Source of the DNA: Nitrospirota bacterium
GTDB taxonomy: Bacteria; Nitrospirota; Thermodesulfovibrionia; Thermodesulfovibrionales; Dissulfurispiraceae
DNA: 64,000 nucleotides
Reading direction: 5' to 3'
Assembly: GCA_021791055.1 (NCBI GenBank)
Contig: JAJYXI010000046.1
Coordinates: forward strand, 1-64,000
Position 1 is the first letter of the stretch, and every line of letters begins with the position of its first letter. This document shows positions 49,582-57,980 of this stretch, one piece after another. A program made the position numbers and the translations under genes. The notes beneath the pieces are model-generated. The model was not told the origin of the DNA. It searched no databases and was given only the letters and a program-made list of their open reading frames with translations.

Positions 49582-50024
49582 TACACCTTAATCCCCACAT
49601 ACACCTTTCCGTCTTTAATTTCGAGCGGCAGCCTCGTTAACGGCTTCGGAGGAGGCCCTGCAATCACATCTCCGTTCATATTATATTTACCGCCGTGACA
49701 TGGACAGAGAAATTCCTTTTTATTGTTATCCCAGTTCACCAGACATCCGAGATGAGTGCATACAGGTGAAAATGCAGTTAATTTATCGTTATTGGCAGCA
49801 ACAAAAACACGATTGGTAATTATCTTATCTTCAAGCTTATATACAAATTCTACCCTTCTGACGCCCTTCCTCGGCAGCTCATCCTCATCCATAAGGTAAA
49901 TGTAATGGAGCTTTCTATTTTTGATTTTTGAGGGGTATATATAAACAAGGGCGGAAAGGATAGCAATAGCAAGGATCGAGAAAAAAACCTTTATTGCCCT
50001 TTTTAGAAAATCCCTTCTCTTCAT
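49581..50024 (-). CDS. Rieske iron-sulfur protein
   Basis: This 147-residue protein has an N-terminal hydrophobic anchor (VFFSILAIAILSALVYIYPS) and the 2Fe-2S ligand motifs CTHLGC and CPCHGG, plus the following GGKYNMNGDVIAGPPP with the usual proline loop. It is the electron acceptor of the cytochrome b pair downstream. No cytochrome c1 or f gene is nearby, so the acceptor chain is unknown. Confidence 0.93.
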   Translation of the reverse strand: MKRRDFLKRAIKVFFSILAIAILSALVYIYPSKIKNRKLHYIYLMDEDELPRKGVRRVEFVYKLEDKIITNRVFVAANNDKLTAFSPVCTHLGCLVNWDNNKKEFLCPCHGGKYNMNGDVIAGPPPKPLTRLPLEIKDGKVYVGIKV

Positions 50025-50025
50025 T

Positions 50026-50119
50026 ATGAGTAAATGGGTGAATGAGTAAATGGGTGAATGAGTATAAAGAGCATTAAAAACTCCTTCCTCTCATTTACCC
50101 ATCTACTCATCTACTCATT
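50026..50119. repeat. 8-nt-period repeat with inverted arms, petC-ihf
   Basis: TGAGTAAATGGGTGAA is repeated in the left arm, and CATTTACCCATCTACTCAT-type units form the inverted right arm. The right arm supplies the last codons and stop of the IHF/HU gene. Confidence 0.85.
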
Positions 50120-50398
50120 AGCTGAATTGAGCGCATTATGAAACGGCTTGCCTACCTTGAAATGAAGCACCCTTTTAGGAGGCACCTGAACCTTCTCGCC
50201 TGTTCTCGGATTTCTTGCTGTTTTTGCATTCCTCTGTTTTAGCCTGAAATTTCCAAAGCCCCTTATCTCTATCTTCTCTCCGCGGGCAAGGGCATCTTTC
50301 ATCCCGTCAAAAATCGCATTGATAATGGTCTCCACCTGTCTCTTTGTCAGGCCTTCTACCCTTTCTGTCACCTTCTCTATTAAAACCGACCTTGTCAT
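50111..50398 (-). CDS. HU/IHF-family DNA-binding protein
   Basis: This 95-residue histone-like protein has the IHF/HU fold with VERVEGLTKRQVETIINAIF and the conserved GFGNFRLKQRNAKTARNPRT DNA-contact arm. The sequence resembles IHF beta (himD), an assignment supported by its place near rpsA and cmk, as in many genomes. It binds and bends DNA. The stop codon is formed by the adjacent repeat. No IHF alpha gene is seen. Confidence 0.93.
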   Translation of the reverse strand: MTRSVLIEKVTERVEGLTKRQVETIINAIFDGMKDALARGEKIEIRGFGNFRLKQRNAKTARNPRTGEKVQVPPKRVLHFKVGKPFHNALNSANE

Positions 50399-50408
50399 AA
50401 AATACCTC

Positions 50409-51263
50409 CTATGGCATATACATGTATTTCAATTCTATTTTAGGGATAATCTTTGAAACCCCATTTGGAATTTTTCCATTAAGCAGGTCTAATATGGGAG
50501 ACCTTTCTTTTTTGGTTATAACCTCTGGCTCGCCTTTTATCCCTGCCATTTTTGCCGCTACTTTAACTGCATATTCAAGGTCTCCAAGCTCATCCACAAG
50601 CCCTATCTTTAAGGCCTGGTTTCCGGAGAATATCCTTCCATCCGCTATCTTCCTGGCATCCTCGACAGGCATCCTCCTGCCGTCAGACACAGCCTTGATA
50701 AACTGCTCATGCACATCATCCATCACTCCTTGAATTATCTCCCTCTCTTCGCTCCCTATTCCCCTGAATACAGATGCTATATCCTTATGCTTTCCACTCT
50801 TTATAACCTCTGCCTTTACCCCAATCTTATCCATGAGTCCTTTTATATTAGGCACTTCCATTATCACTCCTATCGAGCCTGTTATAGTGCCGGGGTTTGC
50901 GATAATCCTGCTTGCAGGGGCGGCTATATAATAGCCTCCCGAAGCTGCAACAGAGCCCATAGAGACGATAACTTTTTTCTGGGCAGCCGCCTTTCTCACC
51001 TCTTCATATATCTCCTGAGAAGGCACAACGCCTCCGCCCGGGCTGTCAACCCTTAAAACTATTGCCTTTATGGATTTGTCCTTTATATAGCCCTTAATCT
51101 CATCTACAGTGTCCTTGGCCTGAATTATAGGGCCTTCAACATTGACCACTGCCACCTTTTCTTTTAACGGCACTTCTCCCCGGAAAAGTGTAACTATGGC
51201 GCTTATTACAATCAGGGCCACAAAAAATAGTGTTATGAAAATGCAGGTCTTCTTAATCTTCAT
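50409..51263 (-). CDS. sppA: Signal peptide peptidase SppA (short form)
   Basis: This 284-residue membrane peptidase has an N-terminal membrane helix (IFITLFFVALIVISAIVTL), an SVAASGGYYIAAP region with the nucleophile serine, and VLRVDSPGGGVVPSQ. It digests leftover signal peptides. The short (about 280 aa) form is typical of Gram-positive-like and Nitrospirota-type SppA and works as an oligomer. It lies in the cmk-rpsA-ihf cluster, right after rpsA, with an ACTCC repeat at its start. Confidence 0.9.
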   Translation of the reverse strand: MKIKKTCIFITLFFVALIVISAIVTLFRGEVPLKEKVAVVNVEGPIIQAKDTVDEIKGYIKDKSIKAIVLRVDSPGGGVVPSQEIYEEVRKAAAQKKVIVSMGSVAASGGYYIAAPASRIIANPGTITGSIGVIMEVPNIKGLMDKIGVKAEVIKSGKHKDIASVFRGIGSEEREIIQGVMDDVHEQFIKAVSDGRRMPVEDARKIADGRIFSGNQALKIGLVDELGDLEYAVKVAAKMAGIKGEPEVITKKERSPILDLLNGKIPNGVSKIIPKIELKYMYMP

Positions 51264-51291
51264 CCATTACTCCATCACTCCACTGCTCCAC
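51264..51291. repeat. 8-nt-period ACTCC repeat at rpsA end
   Basis: CATTACTCCATCACTCCAC and CTGCTCCAC units cover the rpsA stop and the sppA start region. The last residues of S1 (SGAVE) come from the repeat. Confidence 0.7.
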
Positions 51292-52888
51292 TTTTTAAAT
51301 TCTTCATGCTGAGTCCTATTTTCCTCTCTTCTACATTCACTTTTATAATTCTTACCCATATCTCATCGCCTTCTTTAACTTCCTTGGAGGAGTCGATCTC
51401 TGACGAATACACAAGCCCCTCAACACCGCCTTCAAGCTCCACAAAGATTCCGAAGTCTGTAATCCTCAGCACATGCCCCTTGAATTCATCGCCGAGCTTG
51501 AATTTCACAGGGATCTCATTCTGCCACGGGTCGGTAGTCATCTGTTTTATTCCGAGGGCCATCCTTTCCTTGTCAGGCTCAAGGCTGAGAATAACCGCAT
51601 CGACCTTTTGGCCCTTTTTCAATGCATCTGAAGGATGTTTTATGTGTTTTATCCATGACAGATCAGAAATATGGATAAGCCCGTCAACACCCTCAGGCAA
51701 TCTAACAAAGGCCCCAAAATCTGTGATGGTCTTCACCTTTCCTGTTATCTTCTGCCCAACCTTATAATGCTCGCCGACCATGTCCCACGGTTTGGGCATC
51801 ATCTGTTTAATGCTGAGGGACAGCTTCCTTTCATCCTTATTTACGCTTATAACCGCAGCCTCTATCTCATCGCCAACAGAGACATACTTTGAAGGATGCT
51901 TAGGTCTTAGAGCCCAGTCAAGCTCGGATACATGAACAAGCCCTTCAAGACCATCCTCGACTTCAACAAAGACTCCATAGTCTGCTATGCTGACAACCTT
52001 TCCCTTAAGCTTCATTCCTATCCTATATTTCTCATCAACAGAGAACCACGGGTCAGGCTTTCTCTGCTTATAGCCGAGGGTGACCTTTTCTGTTCCCTCA
52101 TCATACTTAATTACGATAAACTCTTTCTCGTCTCCAACAGAAAAGAATTCTGAAGGGTGATTAACCCTTCTCCATGATATATCCGATATGTGAAGGAGCC
52201 CGTCAATGCCGCCGAGGTCAACAAATACACCGTAGTCTGTAATATTTTTTACAATACCCTTCAGCACGCTTCCTTCTTTCAGTACCTTAAGGGTCTCTTC
52301 CTTCTTTATGTTCCTCTCCTCCTCGACAATAGCCCTTCTGGACACTATAATGGATGCCCCCTGATTGCCAAGGATACCGGAATAACCCTTTGGTGGAACT
52401 ATCTTAATTATCCTGAATTCCATTGCCTGCCCTATATAAGAGTCCATGTCCTTAACGACCTTGATGTCTATCTGGGAAGAGGGTAGAAATGCCTTCATTC
52501 CTTTTATATCTACAAACAATCCTCCCTTTGTCTTTCCAACGACCTTGCCTTCAACCCTGGAATTGCTGTTGTATGCAGAGGTCAGCGTCTCCCATGCCAT
52601 TATCTTTGAAGCCTTGTCTCTGGAAAGGATAACAATTCCTTCCCGATCATTTATTTTCTCCACGAATACTTCTACATAATCGCCCTCTTTGAATCCTGAA
52701 AGCTCTTCTTCTGTGAATTCGGATACAGGAATTATTCCTTCTGACTTATAGCCGACATCTACAACCACCACTTCACTCTTTACAGAGATAATCCTCCCTT
52801 TTGTAATACCTCCCCTCTCTACTTTATGCAGCGTCTCCGCATAAAGCTTTTCAAGGTCTTTTGTTTCTTCCTTTGTCTGCATATCCAT
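51275..52888 (-). CDS. rpsA: 30S ribosomal protein S1
   Basis: This 537-residue protein has five to six S1/OB-fold repeats, each with the signature GKVxxIxxYGVFVxxxGxxGLVHxSE (for example GVFVDLGGIDGLLHISD). S1 helps the 30S subunit bind mRNA. The length is within the bacterial range. It follows ispH by 3 nt and precedes sppA. Its C-terminal codons are formed by the ACTCC repeat. Confidence 0.94.
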   Translation of the reverse strand: MDMQTKEETKDLEKLYAETLHKVERGGITKGRIISVKSEVVVVDVGYKSEGIIPVSEFTEEELSGFKEGDYVEVFVEKINDREGIVILSRDKASKIMAWETLTSAYNSNSRVEGKVVGKTKGGLFVDIKGMKAFLPSSQIDIKVVKDMDSYIGQAMEFRIIKIVPPKGYSGILGNQGASIIVSRRAIVEEERNIKKEETLKVLKEGSVLKGIVKNITDYGVFVDLGGIDGLLHISDISWRRVNHPSEFFSVGDEKEFIVIKYDEGTEKVTLGYKQRKPDPWFSVDEKYRIGMKLKGKVVSIADYGVFVEVEDGLEGLVHVSELDWALRPKHPSKYVSVGDEIEAAVISVNKDERKLSLSIKQMMPKPWDMVGEHYKVGQKITGKVKTITDFGAFVRLPEGVDGLIHISDLSWIKHIKHPSDALKKGQKVDAVILSLEPDKERMALGIKQMTTDPWQNEIPVKFKLGDEFKGHVLRITDFGIFVELEGGVEGLVYSSEIDSSKEVKEGDEIWVRIIKVNVEERKIGLSMKNLKSGAVE

Positions 52889-52891
52889 TAA

Positions 52892-53752
52892 CTATCCCTC
52901 TCCTCCTATATCTCTAATTCTTTTCTCTACATCTTTTATAATCCAGTCAGGGGTTGATGCCCCGGCAGTTATCCCGACCTTGCCGGCATCTGGAAACCAT
53001 TCGTCCCTTATTTCATCAGCCGTCTCGATATGATAAGTAGGAATAGACATTGACATGCACAACCGGGCAAGCTGCGTTGTATTAGCGCTATTCTTACCCC
53101 CTACAACAATCATTACATCCGCTTCCTTTGCCATCTCTTTCGTCTCTTTTAGTCTCAGGGCTGTGGAGTTGCATATGGTATTGAATACCTTCAGCTCCTT
53201 CACCTGCTCCACTGCATCAGAGATAAATCTTTTAAGGACACTCAGGGGCTGTGTTGTCTGAATTACAATCCCAACCCTGCTTTTCAGGCCGGGCAGCGAA
53301 TCATCCTTATTGACCACTACAACATCCTCACCCGCATAGCTCATAAGACCTTTAACCTCCGGGTGATCTCTGTCGCCGATGATTATAACCTGGTATCCGT
53401 CGTCCTTCAGGAGTTTAGCATATTGTTGCGCCTTTTTTACAAAGGGACATGTTGCATCTACAACCTTGTATCCCTTATCATCCAGCTTCTCTGATATCTC
53501 CTGAGGAACGCCATGGGTCCTTATTATAATGGTTTTTATCTTAGGATTGTCTATATCCTCTGTAGGCAGCACACCTTCTGACTTCAGTTGCTCTATTACC
53601 TGAGGATTATGGATTATCGGGCCGAGTGTATACACATCACAGCAGTTTTTACCGTTTTTGTGGGCGGCATCAAAGGCCATGTCAACAGCCCTTTTTACCC
53701 CAAAACAAAAGCCTGCCCTTTTAGCGGTAACTATTTTAAGACTATGGCTCAT
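52892..53752 (-). CDS. ispH: 4-Hydroxy-3-methylbut-2-enyl diphosphate reductase
   Basis: IspH makes IPP and DMAPP in the last step of the MEP pathway. The 286-residue product has the three cluster cysteines in GFCFGVKRAVD, DATCPFVKKAQ and NTICNSTALRLKE, plus THGVP, and GDRDHPEVKG. It is normal in length. It lies between plsC and rpsA, an arrangement known in Nitrospirota and Deltaproteobacteria (from memory). Confidence 0.96.
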   Translation of the reverse strand: MSHSLKIVTAKRAGFCFGVKRAVDMAFDAAHKNGKNCCDVYTLGPIIHNPQVIEQLKSEGVLPTEDIDNPKIKTIIIRTHGVPQEISEKLDDKGYKVVDATCPFVKKAQQYAKLLKDDGYQVIIIGDRDHPEVKGLMSYAGEDVVVVNKDDSLPGLKSRVGIVIQTTQPLSVLKRFISDAVEQVKELKVFNTICNSTALRLKETKEMAKEADVMIVVGGKNSANTTQLARLCMSMSIPTYHIETADEIRDEWFPDAGKVGITAGASTPDWIIKDVEKRIRDIGGEG

Positions 53753-53789
53753 ACAATTTAGATATAGGATACAGGATTTGGGTTTAAAC

Positions 53790-53873
53790 AGGCAATAGGC
53801 TAAAGGCTTTAGGCTAACGGCAAAAGACTAAAGGTTCAATTTACCATTCGCCATTTGCCCTTCGCCTAATGCC
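53790..53873. repeat. 7-nt-period repeat with inverted arms, ispH-plsC
   Basis: GGCTAAA, GGCTTTA, GGCTAAC, GGCAAAA, GACTAAA units face TTCGCCA/TTTGCCC/TTCGCCT units around TTCAATTTACCA. The right arm supplies the plsC C-terminus (GEGQMANGKLNL). Confidence 0.88.
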
Positions 53874-54460
53874 TTTATTTTATCCATTATAACCATGCAA
53901 ACCCTTTCCTGAAAGTCTTTTTTATCCTCATTCTCTCCCAACTTTAAAGGCTGGCCGAGAGAAACCTCTATCCTTGCAGGTCGCAGAAATCTGGCGCCAA
54001 CAGGAAGCGCCCTCTGTGTTCCGTCAATAAAGGCAGGCACTATAGTGGCGCCGCTCATCGAAGCAATCAGCCCAATCCCCCTCTTTGCATCAATAAAGCT
54101 GCCGTCTAAGTTTATTCCGCCCTCGGGAAATATGACAATCAACTCCCCGCTCCTGAGCCTCCTTACAGCCTCTTTTATGGTTGAAGGCCGTGTCCTGCCT
54201 GCATCAACAGGAATAGAATAATGTTTCACCACAGGACCGATAATCGGCGTACTAAAAAGATACTGTTTTGCGATAAAGGTTGTCCTTCTCTTTAGAACCA
54301 CTCCAAGAAGCAGCGGGTCGAGGAAACTCACATGGTTGGCAGCGATTATAACCCCGCCCTTTTCAGGCACCCTCTCTGCACCATATACCTTAAGTCTAAA
54401 GAGTATTTTGAATATAAGATAGAGTATAGGCCTGATAAGAAAATGCACGATTGCCATCAT
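53828..54460 (-). CDS. plsC: 1-Acyl-sn-glycerol-3-phosphate acyltransferase
   Basis: PlsC makes phosphatidic acid. The 210-residue product has the catalytic NHVSFLDPLLL (HX4D) motif, FIAKQYLF and the FPEGGINLDGS motif. The C-terminus is formed by a heptamer repeat, so it probably adds nothing to function. Its start overlaps the cmk stop by 4 nt. It sits between cmk and ispH as in many bacteria. Confidence 0.92.
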   Translation of the reverse strand: MMAIVHFLIRPILYLIFKILFRLKVYGAERVPEKGGVIIAANHVSFLDPLLLGVVLKRRTTFIAKQYLFSTPIIGPVVKHYSIPVDAGRTRPSTIKEAVRRLRSGELIVIFPEGGINLDGSFIDAKRGIGLIASMSGATIVPAFIDGTQRALPVGARFLRPARIEVSLGQPLKLGENEDKKDFQERVCMVIMDKIKALGEGQMANGKLNL

Positions 54461-55146
54461 TTCAATGACTGCAGAACTCTTTCAAGAACCTCATCGAGAC
54501 TCAAATCTGTGGTATCTATATATATAGCGTCATCAGCCCTCTTCAATGGCGCAATATCCCTGCTGCTGTCCCTGATATCCCTCTCCCTCACATCCTTCAA
54601 TGCAGCTTCCATTGCTATATCTATTCCCTTGTCTTTCAACTGCTGATAGCGTCTTTTTGCCCTTCCTTCCTCTGATGCATCGAGGTAGAATTTCTTCCAT
54701 GCATTTGGAAATACAACGGTTGTCATGTCCCTGCCTTCTGCCACGATATCGTTTTCGATAGCAGCATCACGCTGAATCTGAAGGAGGAAGTCCCTGACCG
54801 CTTTCTTGGCCGAAAACACGGATGCATAATGCCCTGCCTCTGTTGTCCTTATCTCCTCTGATACATCCTCGCCAGAAAAAAGTTCGGAGTTTTGAGTTTT
54901 GAGTCTTGAGTTGTCTTTCAGGAATACACGACCATCTTTAAAAAATACACTGACTCCTTTTAATGCATCTCTGATCTCTTCATCGGTGTTGTCCGCATCA
55001 AGCCCTTTTCTGCGCAAATGCAGCGCCACTGCACGGTAAAGGGCGCCTGTATCAAGGAACTGAAAGCCCAATTTTTCGGCTATCAGCCTCGATACCGTGC
55101 TCTTGCCTGCCCCTGATGGCCCGTCTATAGCGATTACCTTACCCAT
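54457..55146 (-). CDS. cmk: Cytidylate kinase
   Basis: Cmk phosphorylates CMP and dCMP. The 229-residue product has the P-loop IDGPSGAGKSTVSR, LDTGALYRAVALHL, the GRDMTTVVFPNAWKKFYLDAS segment and RRYQQLKDKGI. A heptamer-repeat insertion around SRLKTQNSELF adds residues between the NMP-binding domain and the kinase core, in frame. Its end overlaps plsC by 4 nt. Confidence 0.94.
   Translation of the reverse strand: MGKVIAIDGPSGAGKSTVSRLIAEKLGFQFLDTGALYRAVALHLRRKGLDADNTDEEIRDALKGVSVFFKDGRVFLKDNSRLKTQNSELFSGEDVSEEIRTTEAGHYASVFSAKKAVRDFLLQIQRDAAIENDIVAEGRDMTTVVFPNAWKKFYLDASEEGRAKRRYQQLKDKGIDIAMEAALKDVRERDIRDSSRDIAPLKRADDAIYIDTTDLSLDEVLERVLQSLK
54880..54914. repeat. 7-nt-period repeat inside cmk
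   Basis: GAGTTTT, GAGTTTT, GAGTCTT, GAGTTGT units lie in tandem and encode LKTQNSELF in frame. Confidence 0.85.
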
Positions 55147-55221
55147 AAATAGATAAGTGATATTCTAACCTAAATTGAGCGATTTATGTAAGGCAGGCAT
55201 AGGGAACTGCAAAATTATAGA

Positions 55222-55563
55222 TCAGCATGTGAGATGAAGAGCTGCTATGACCTTTTTATCCTTTTGAAGACTGTTATAAAGCTCAACAGCCTTTTCTGTC
55301 CTTTCGACACGAACATCAATCCCTTTTGATATAAAGAACCCTAAAGTCTCTTTTGGCACTGCCATCACCCCTGAATAACCCGTACCTATCACAAGAACAT
55401 CCGGTTTTGCATTAATAACATCAGTCAGATCTGCAACCTGTAGATAATGCCCTTCCTTCCTCCACCATGAAGAATCCACACGGTCCGGGTAAATAATGAC
55501 ATCAGAGGTGTATATCTTGCCGTCGATAGTTATCCTGCCGAAGGAATAGTGATTTATCTCCAT
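55222..55563 (-). CDS. Mth938-like domain protein
   Basis: The product of about 113 residues has the Mth938 (DUF498, NDUFAF3-like) fold, with YSFGRITIDGKIYTSDVIIYP, KPDVLVIGTGYSGVMAVP and DVRVERTEKAVELYN. Its biochemical role is not established. I chose the ATG at 55563; the longer frame starts inside a palindromic element (MCPQL), so it is unlikely. Shine-Dalgarno is weak. It lies between aroA and cmk. Confidence 0.78.
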   Translation of the reverse strand: MEINHYSFGRITIDGKIYTSDVIIYPDRVDSSWWRKEGHYLQVADLTDVINAKPDVLVIGTGYSGVMAVPKETLGFFISKGIDVRVERTEKAVELYNSLQKDKKVIAALHLTC

Positions 55564-55577
55564 GTTCAAAATTAATT

Positions 55578-55645
55578 GGGGACACATCCCATATTTAGAT
55601 TTAGAATATTTCCGCCTTCCCCACTATTATATACAACATGTCCCC
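55578..55645. repeat. GGGGACA/TGTCCCC long hairpin
   Basis: GGGGACA at 55578 pairs with TGTCCCC at 55639 around 54 nt. It resembles the attenuated ends of REP-associated elements (AATTGGGGACAC words). It lies at the start of the Mth938 gene and is followed by polypurine tracts. Confidence 0.65.
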
Positions 55646-55721
55646 ATCCCGCCCATATTCAACAGTCATGTCCAAAAAAAACCACAAAATCCGGAATTGC
55701 AGAAATTCTATCTTTAAAAAT

Positions 55722-57068
55722 TCAGCGTGTTATCCTTTTTAATTCTTCAAAAAATCCCGGAAACGATATGTCAACACACGATGCATTATTTATTGTCGTT
55801 GTGCCTTCTGCTACAAGTGCAGCAATAGCAAGGGACATGGCTATTCTATGGTCATGATAGCTTTCCACTACATTGCCCCTCAGAGATGCCTTGCCTTTAA
55901 TTGCAATGCCGTCAGGATATTCCTCAAGCTCGACACCTAATTTTTTTAGCTCAGTTGCCATTGCCTTTATCCTGTCAGATTCCTTAACCCTTAGCTCCTC
56001 GGCTCCCCTTATCTCTGTAACCCCATCTGCCTGAGTCGCAAGGACGCAAAGGATCGGGAATTCATCTATAAGAGAGGGCATAAGCTCTTTCCCGATTTTT
56101 GCCGCTTTAAGATTCCTGGCAGTCTTGCAGTAAATATCTGCCACGGGCTCTCCGGAAACATCCCTTATATCCTGCAGTTCAACAGATGCGCCCATAGCCT
56201 TTATAATTTCCAACAGTCCTGTCCTTGTTGGATTTATGCAGGTATTTCTGATTAATACCTCTGAGTCAGGAACCATAAGGGCTGCTGCTATGAAAAATGC
56301 AGCGGATGAGAAATCAGATGGCACTGTTACATCAAAGGCTTCGAGTCTTGCCCCGTTGTTTACTTTAATTGTGAGTCCTTCCACCACAATATCAGCCCCC
56401 ATTGACTTAAGCATTCTCTCTGTATGGTCGCGGGATTTTTGCGGCTCTGTAATAATAGTTGTGCCGTCTGCATACAGTCCTGATAGAATCAGACAGGATT
56501 TAACCTGAGCAGATGCCTGAGGCATATTGTAATTTATTGCCCTGAGTTTCTTGCCTTTAATAGACATAGGCAGGTATTTATCGCCATTTCTCGCGGATAT
56601 CTCCGCTCCCATCTCTTTCAGGGGATTAATGACCCTTGCCATTGGCCTCTGCTTTAAAGAATCATCCCCGGTAAGAACAGAAAAAAACTTATTGCCGGAT
56701 AGTATCCCTGATAAAAGCCTTACGGTAGTGCCTGAATTCCCGCAGTCTATGACATCAAAGGGCTCTTTAAGCCCATGCAGTCCTTTACCCGTGATTATGA
56801 GTTCAGAGGATACCCCCCCTTGAATCCCCCCCTTGGCAAGGGGGGGCTGTGGGGGGGTCTGACTTCTGACTTCTGTTATTTCTATTCCAAGCCTTTTGAA
56901 TGAATTCATGGTGCTTATGGGGTCTTCTGCTTTGAGGAAATTTCTTATGAAGCTTCTTCCCTCTGCGAGGGATGCGAACATCACAGCCCTGTGGGAGATA
57001 GATTTGTCAGGTGGTGGGGTTATCTCGCCTTTTAAGGATTTTGCCTTTGTTAATTCTACATTTTTCAT
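55722..57068 (-). CDS. aroA: 3-Phosphoshikimate 1-carboxyvinyltransferase (EPSP synthase)
   Basis: AroA joins shikimate-3-phosphate and PEP to make EPSP. The 448-residue product has PDKSISHRAVMFASLAEG, DCGNSGTTVRLLSG and LRVKESDRIKAMA. A combined insertion (SQTPPQPPLAKGG plus GIQGGVSSELI) sits before the GKGLHGL segment and carries both element families next to each other; the rest of the enzyme is normal. It follows tyrA directly and leads into the Mth938 gene. Confidence 0.95.
   Translation of the reverse strand: MKNVELTKAKSLKGEITPPPDKSISHRAVMFASLAEGRSFIRNFLKAEDPISTMNSFKRLGIEITEVRSQTPPQPPLAKGGIQGGVSSELIITGKGLHGLKEPFDVIDCGNSGTTVRLLSGILSGNKFFSVLTGDDSLKQRPMARVINPLKEMGAEISARNGDKYLPMSIKGKKLRAINYNMPQASAQVKSCLILSGLYADGTTIITEPQKSRDHTERMLKSMGADIVVEGLTIKVNNGARLEAFDVTVPSDFSSAAFFIAAALMVPDSEVLIRNTCINPTRTGLLEIIKAMGASVELQDIRDVSGEPVADIYCKTARNLKAAKIGKELMPSLIDEFPILCVLATQADGVTEIRGAEELRVKESDRIKAMATELKKLGVELEEYPDGIAIKGKASLRGNVVESYHDHRIAMSLAIAALVAEGTTTINNASCVDISFPGFFEELKRITR
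56813..56875. repeat. C/G palindrome (copy 4) joined to 7-nt repeat in aroA
   Basis: CCCCCCC blocks, the core CTTGGCAAG and GGGGGG blocks (56813-56857) are followed at once by TCTGACT units (56858-56875). Both are inserted in frame at the same spot. Confidence 0.88.
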
Positions 57069-57087
57069 TTACTATTTCGGCCATCCA

Positions 57088-57954
57088 CTATTTCAGATTC
57101 TTTCTTAGTGTCTGTGCCTTTAAAAACTCTCCTTCAATACCAAAGGCATTATCTTCTTCGAGATATTTGGTTAGCTTATCTAGATTATCCTTAAAAACAT
57201 CCATCAGATTGATGAGATTTTCTTTGTTGAATATTGATATGTCTCTCCACATCTCAGGAGAGCTCAATGCAATCCTTGTTGTGTCTTTAAAGCCCTGCCC
57301 GGCATATCCTATATATTTTGAATCAATATCGCCTATTGTGTTTACAATGGCATAGGCAACAATGTGAGGAAAGTGGCTGACTGCCGCATATATCTCATCA
57401 TGCTTAAAGGGGTTCATAAACTCAACCCTTGCCCCAAAGGTCTCCCATATTGCTGCAACTTTATTCTTAGCCGATTCATCAGATTTATCGGTAGGGGTGA
57501 TTATGCATCGCGCATTGTTGAATAAATCAGCCCTTGCATCATCAATGCCTGACTTATCGCTGCCTGCTATAGGATGTGAGCCGATATAATACGCTCCATC
57601 CGGCATTGATGACTCCAATTCATATACCATTCTGCCCTTTACGCTTCCGGCATCGGTTACAAGAGCGCCTTTTTTCAAAACCCCCTTTATATTTTCAATA
57701 ATATCCTTGAATATGCCCACAGGCGTTGACAGGAAAATAAGGTCGGCATCTTCACACGCCTTCCTTACATCAAGGCTGAAGTCATCGATTATCCCCCGCT
57801 CCTTTGCCCTCTCTAAATTCTCCTTTCTCCTTCCATAACCATGCATGGCTTCACATAAACCATTCTCCCTTAAGGCAAGGGCAAAGGACGCACCGATAAG
57901 ACCGACTCCAACAATGGCTACTTTATTAAAAAATATATTTTTTCCACTGTTCAC
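57088..57954 (-). CDS. tyrA: Prephenate dehydrogenase
   Basis: TyrA oxidatively decarboxylates prephenate (or arogenate) on the way to tyrosine. The 288-residue product has the Rossmann motif VGLIGASFALALRENG, the LIFLSTPVGIFKDII segment, SHPIAGSDKSGIDDA and NPFKHDEIYAAVSHFPHIVAYA. It has no ACT domain. The start is within a heptamer repeat (ACTATTC) between it and aroF. It is third in the pheA-hisC-aroF-tyrA-aroA order, which is a known aromatic cluster. Confidence 0.93.
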   Translation of the reverse strand: MNSGKNIFFNKVAIVGVGLIGASFALALRENGLCEAMHGYGRRKENLERAKERGIIDDFSLDVRKACEDADLIFLSTPVGIFKDIIENIKGVLKKGALVTDAGSVKGRMVYELESSMPDGAYYIGSHPIAGSDKSGIDDARADLFNNARCIITPTDKSDESAKNKVAAIWETFGARVEFMNPFKHDEIYAAVSHFPHIVAYAIVNTIGDIDSKYIGYAGQGFKDTTRIALSSPEMWRDISIFNKENLINLMDVFKDNLDKLTKYLEEDNAFGIEGEFLKAQTLRKNLK

Positions 57955-57979
57955 TATTCGCTATCCACTATTCACTGTC
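57946..57979. repeat. 7-nt-period ACTATTC repeat, tyrA-aroF
   Basis: ACTGTTC, ACTATTC, GCTATCC, ACTATTC and ACTGTCT units lie between tyrA and aroF and cover the tyrA ribosome-binding region and first codons. Confidence 0.75.
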
Positions 57980-57980
57980 T

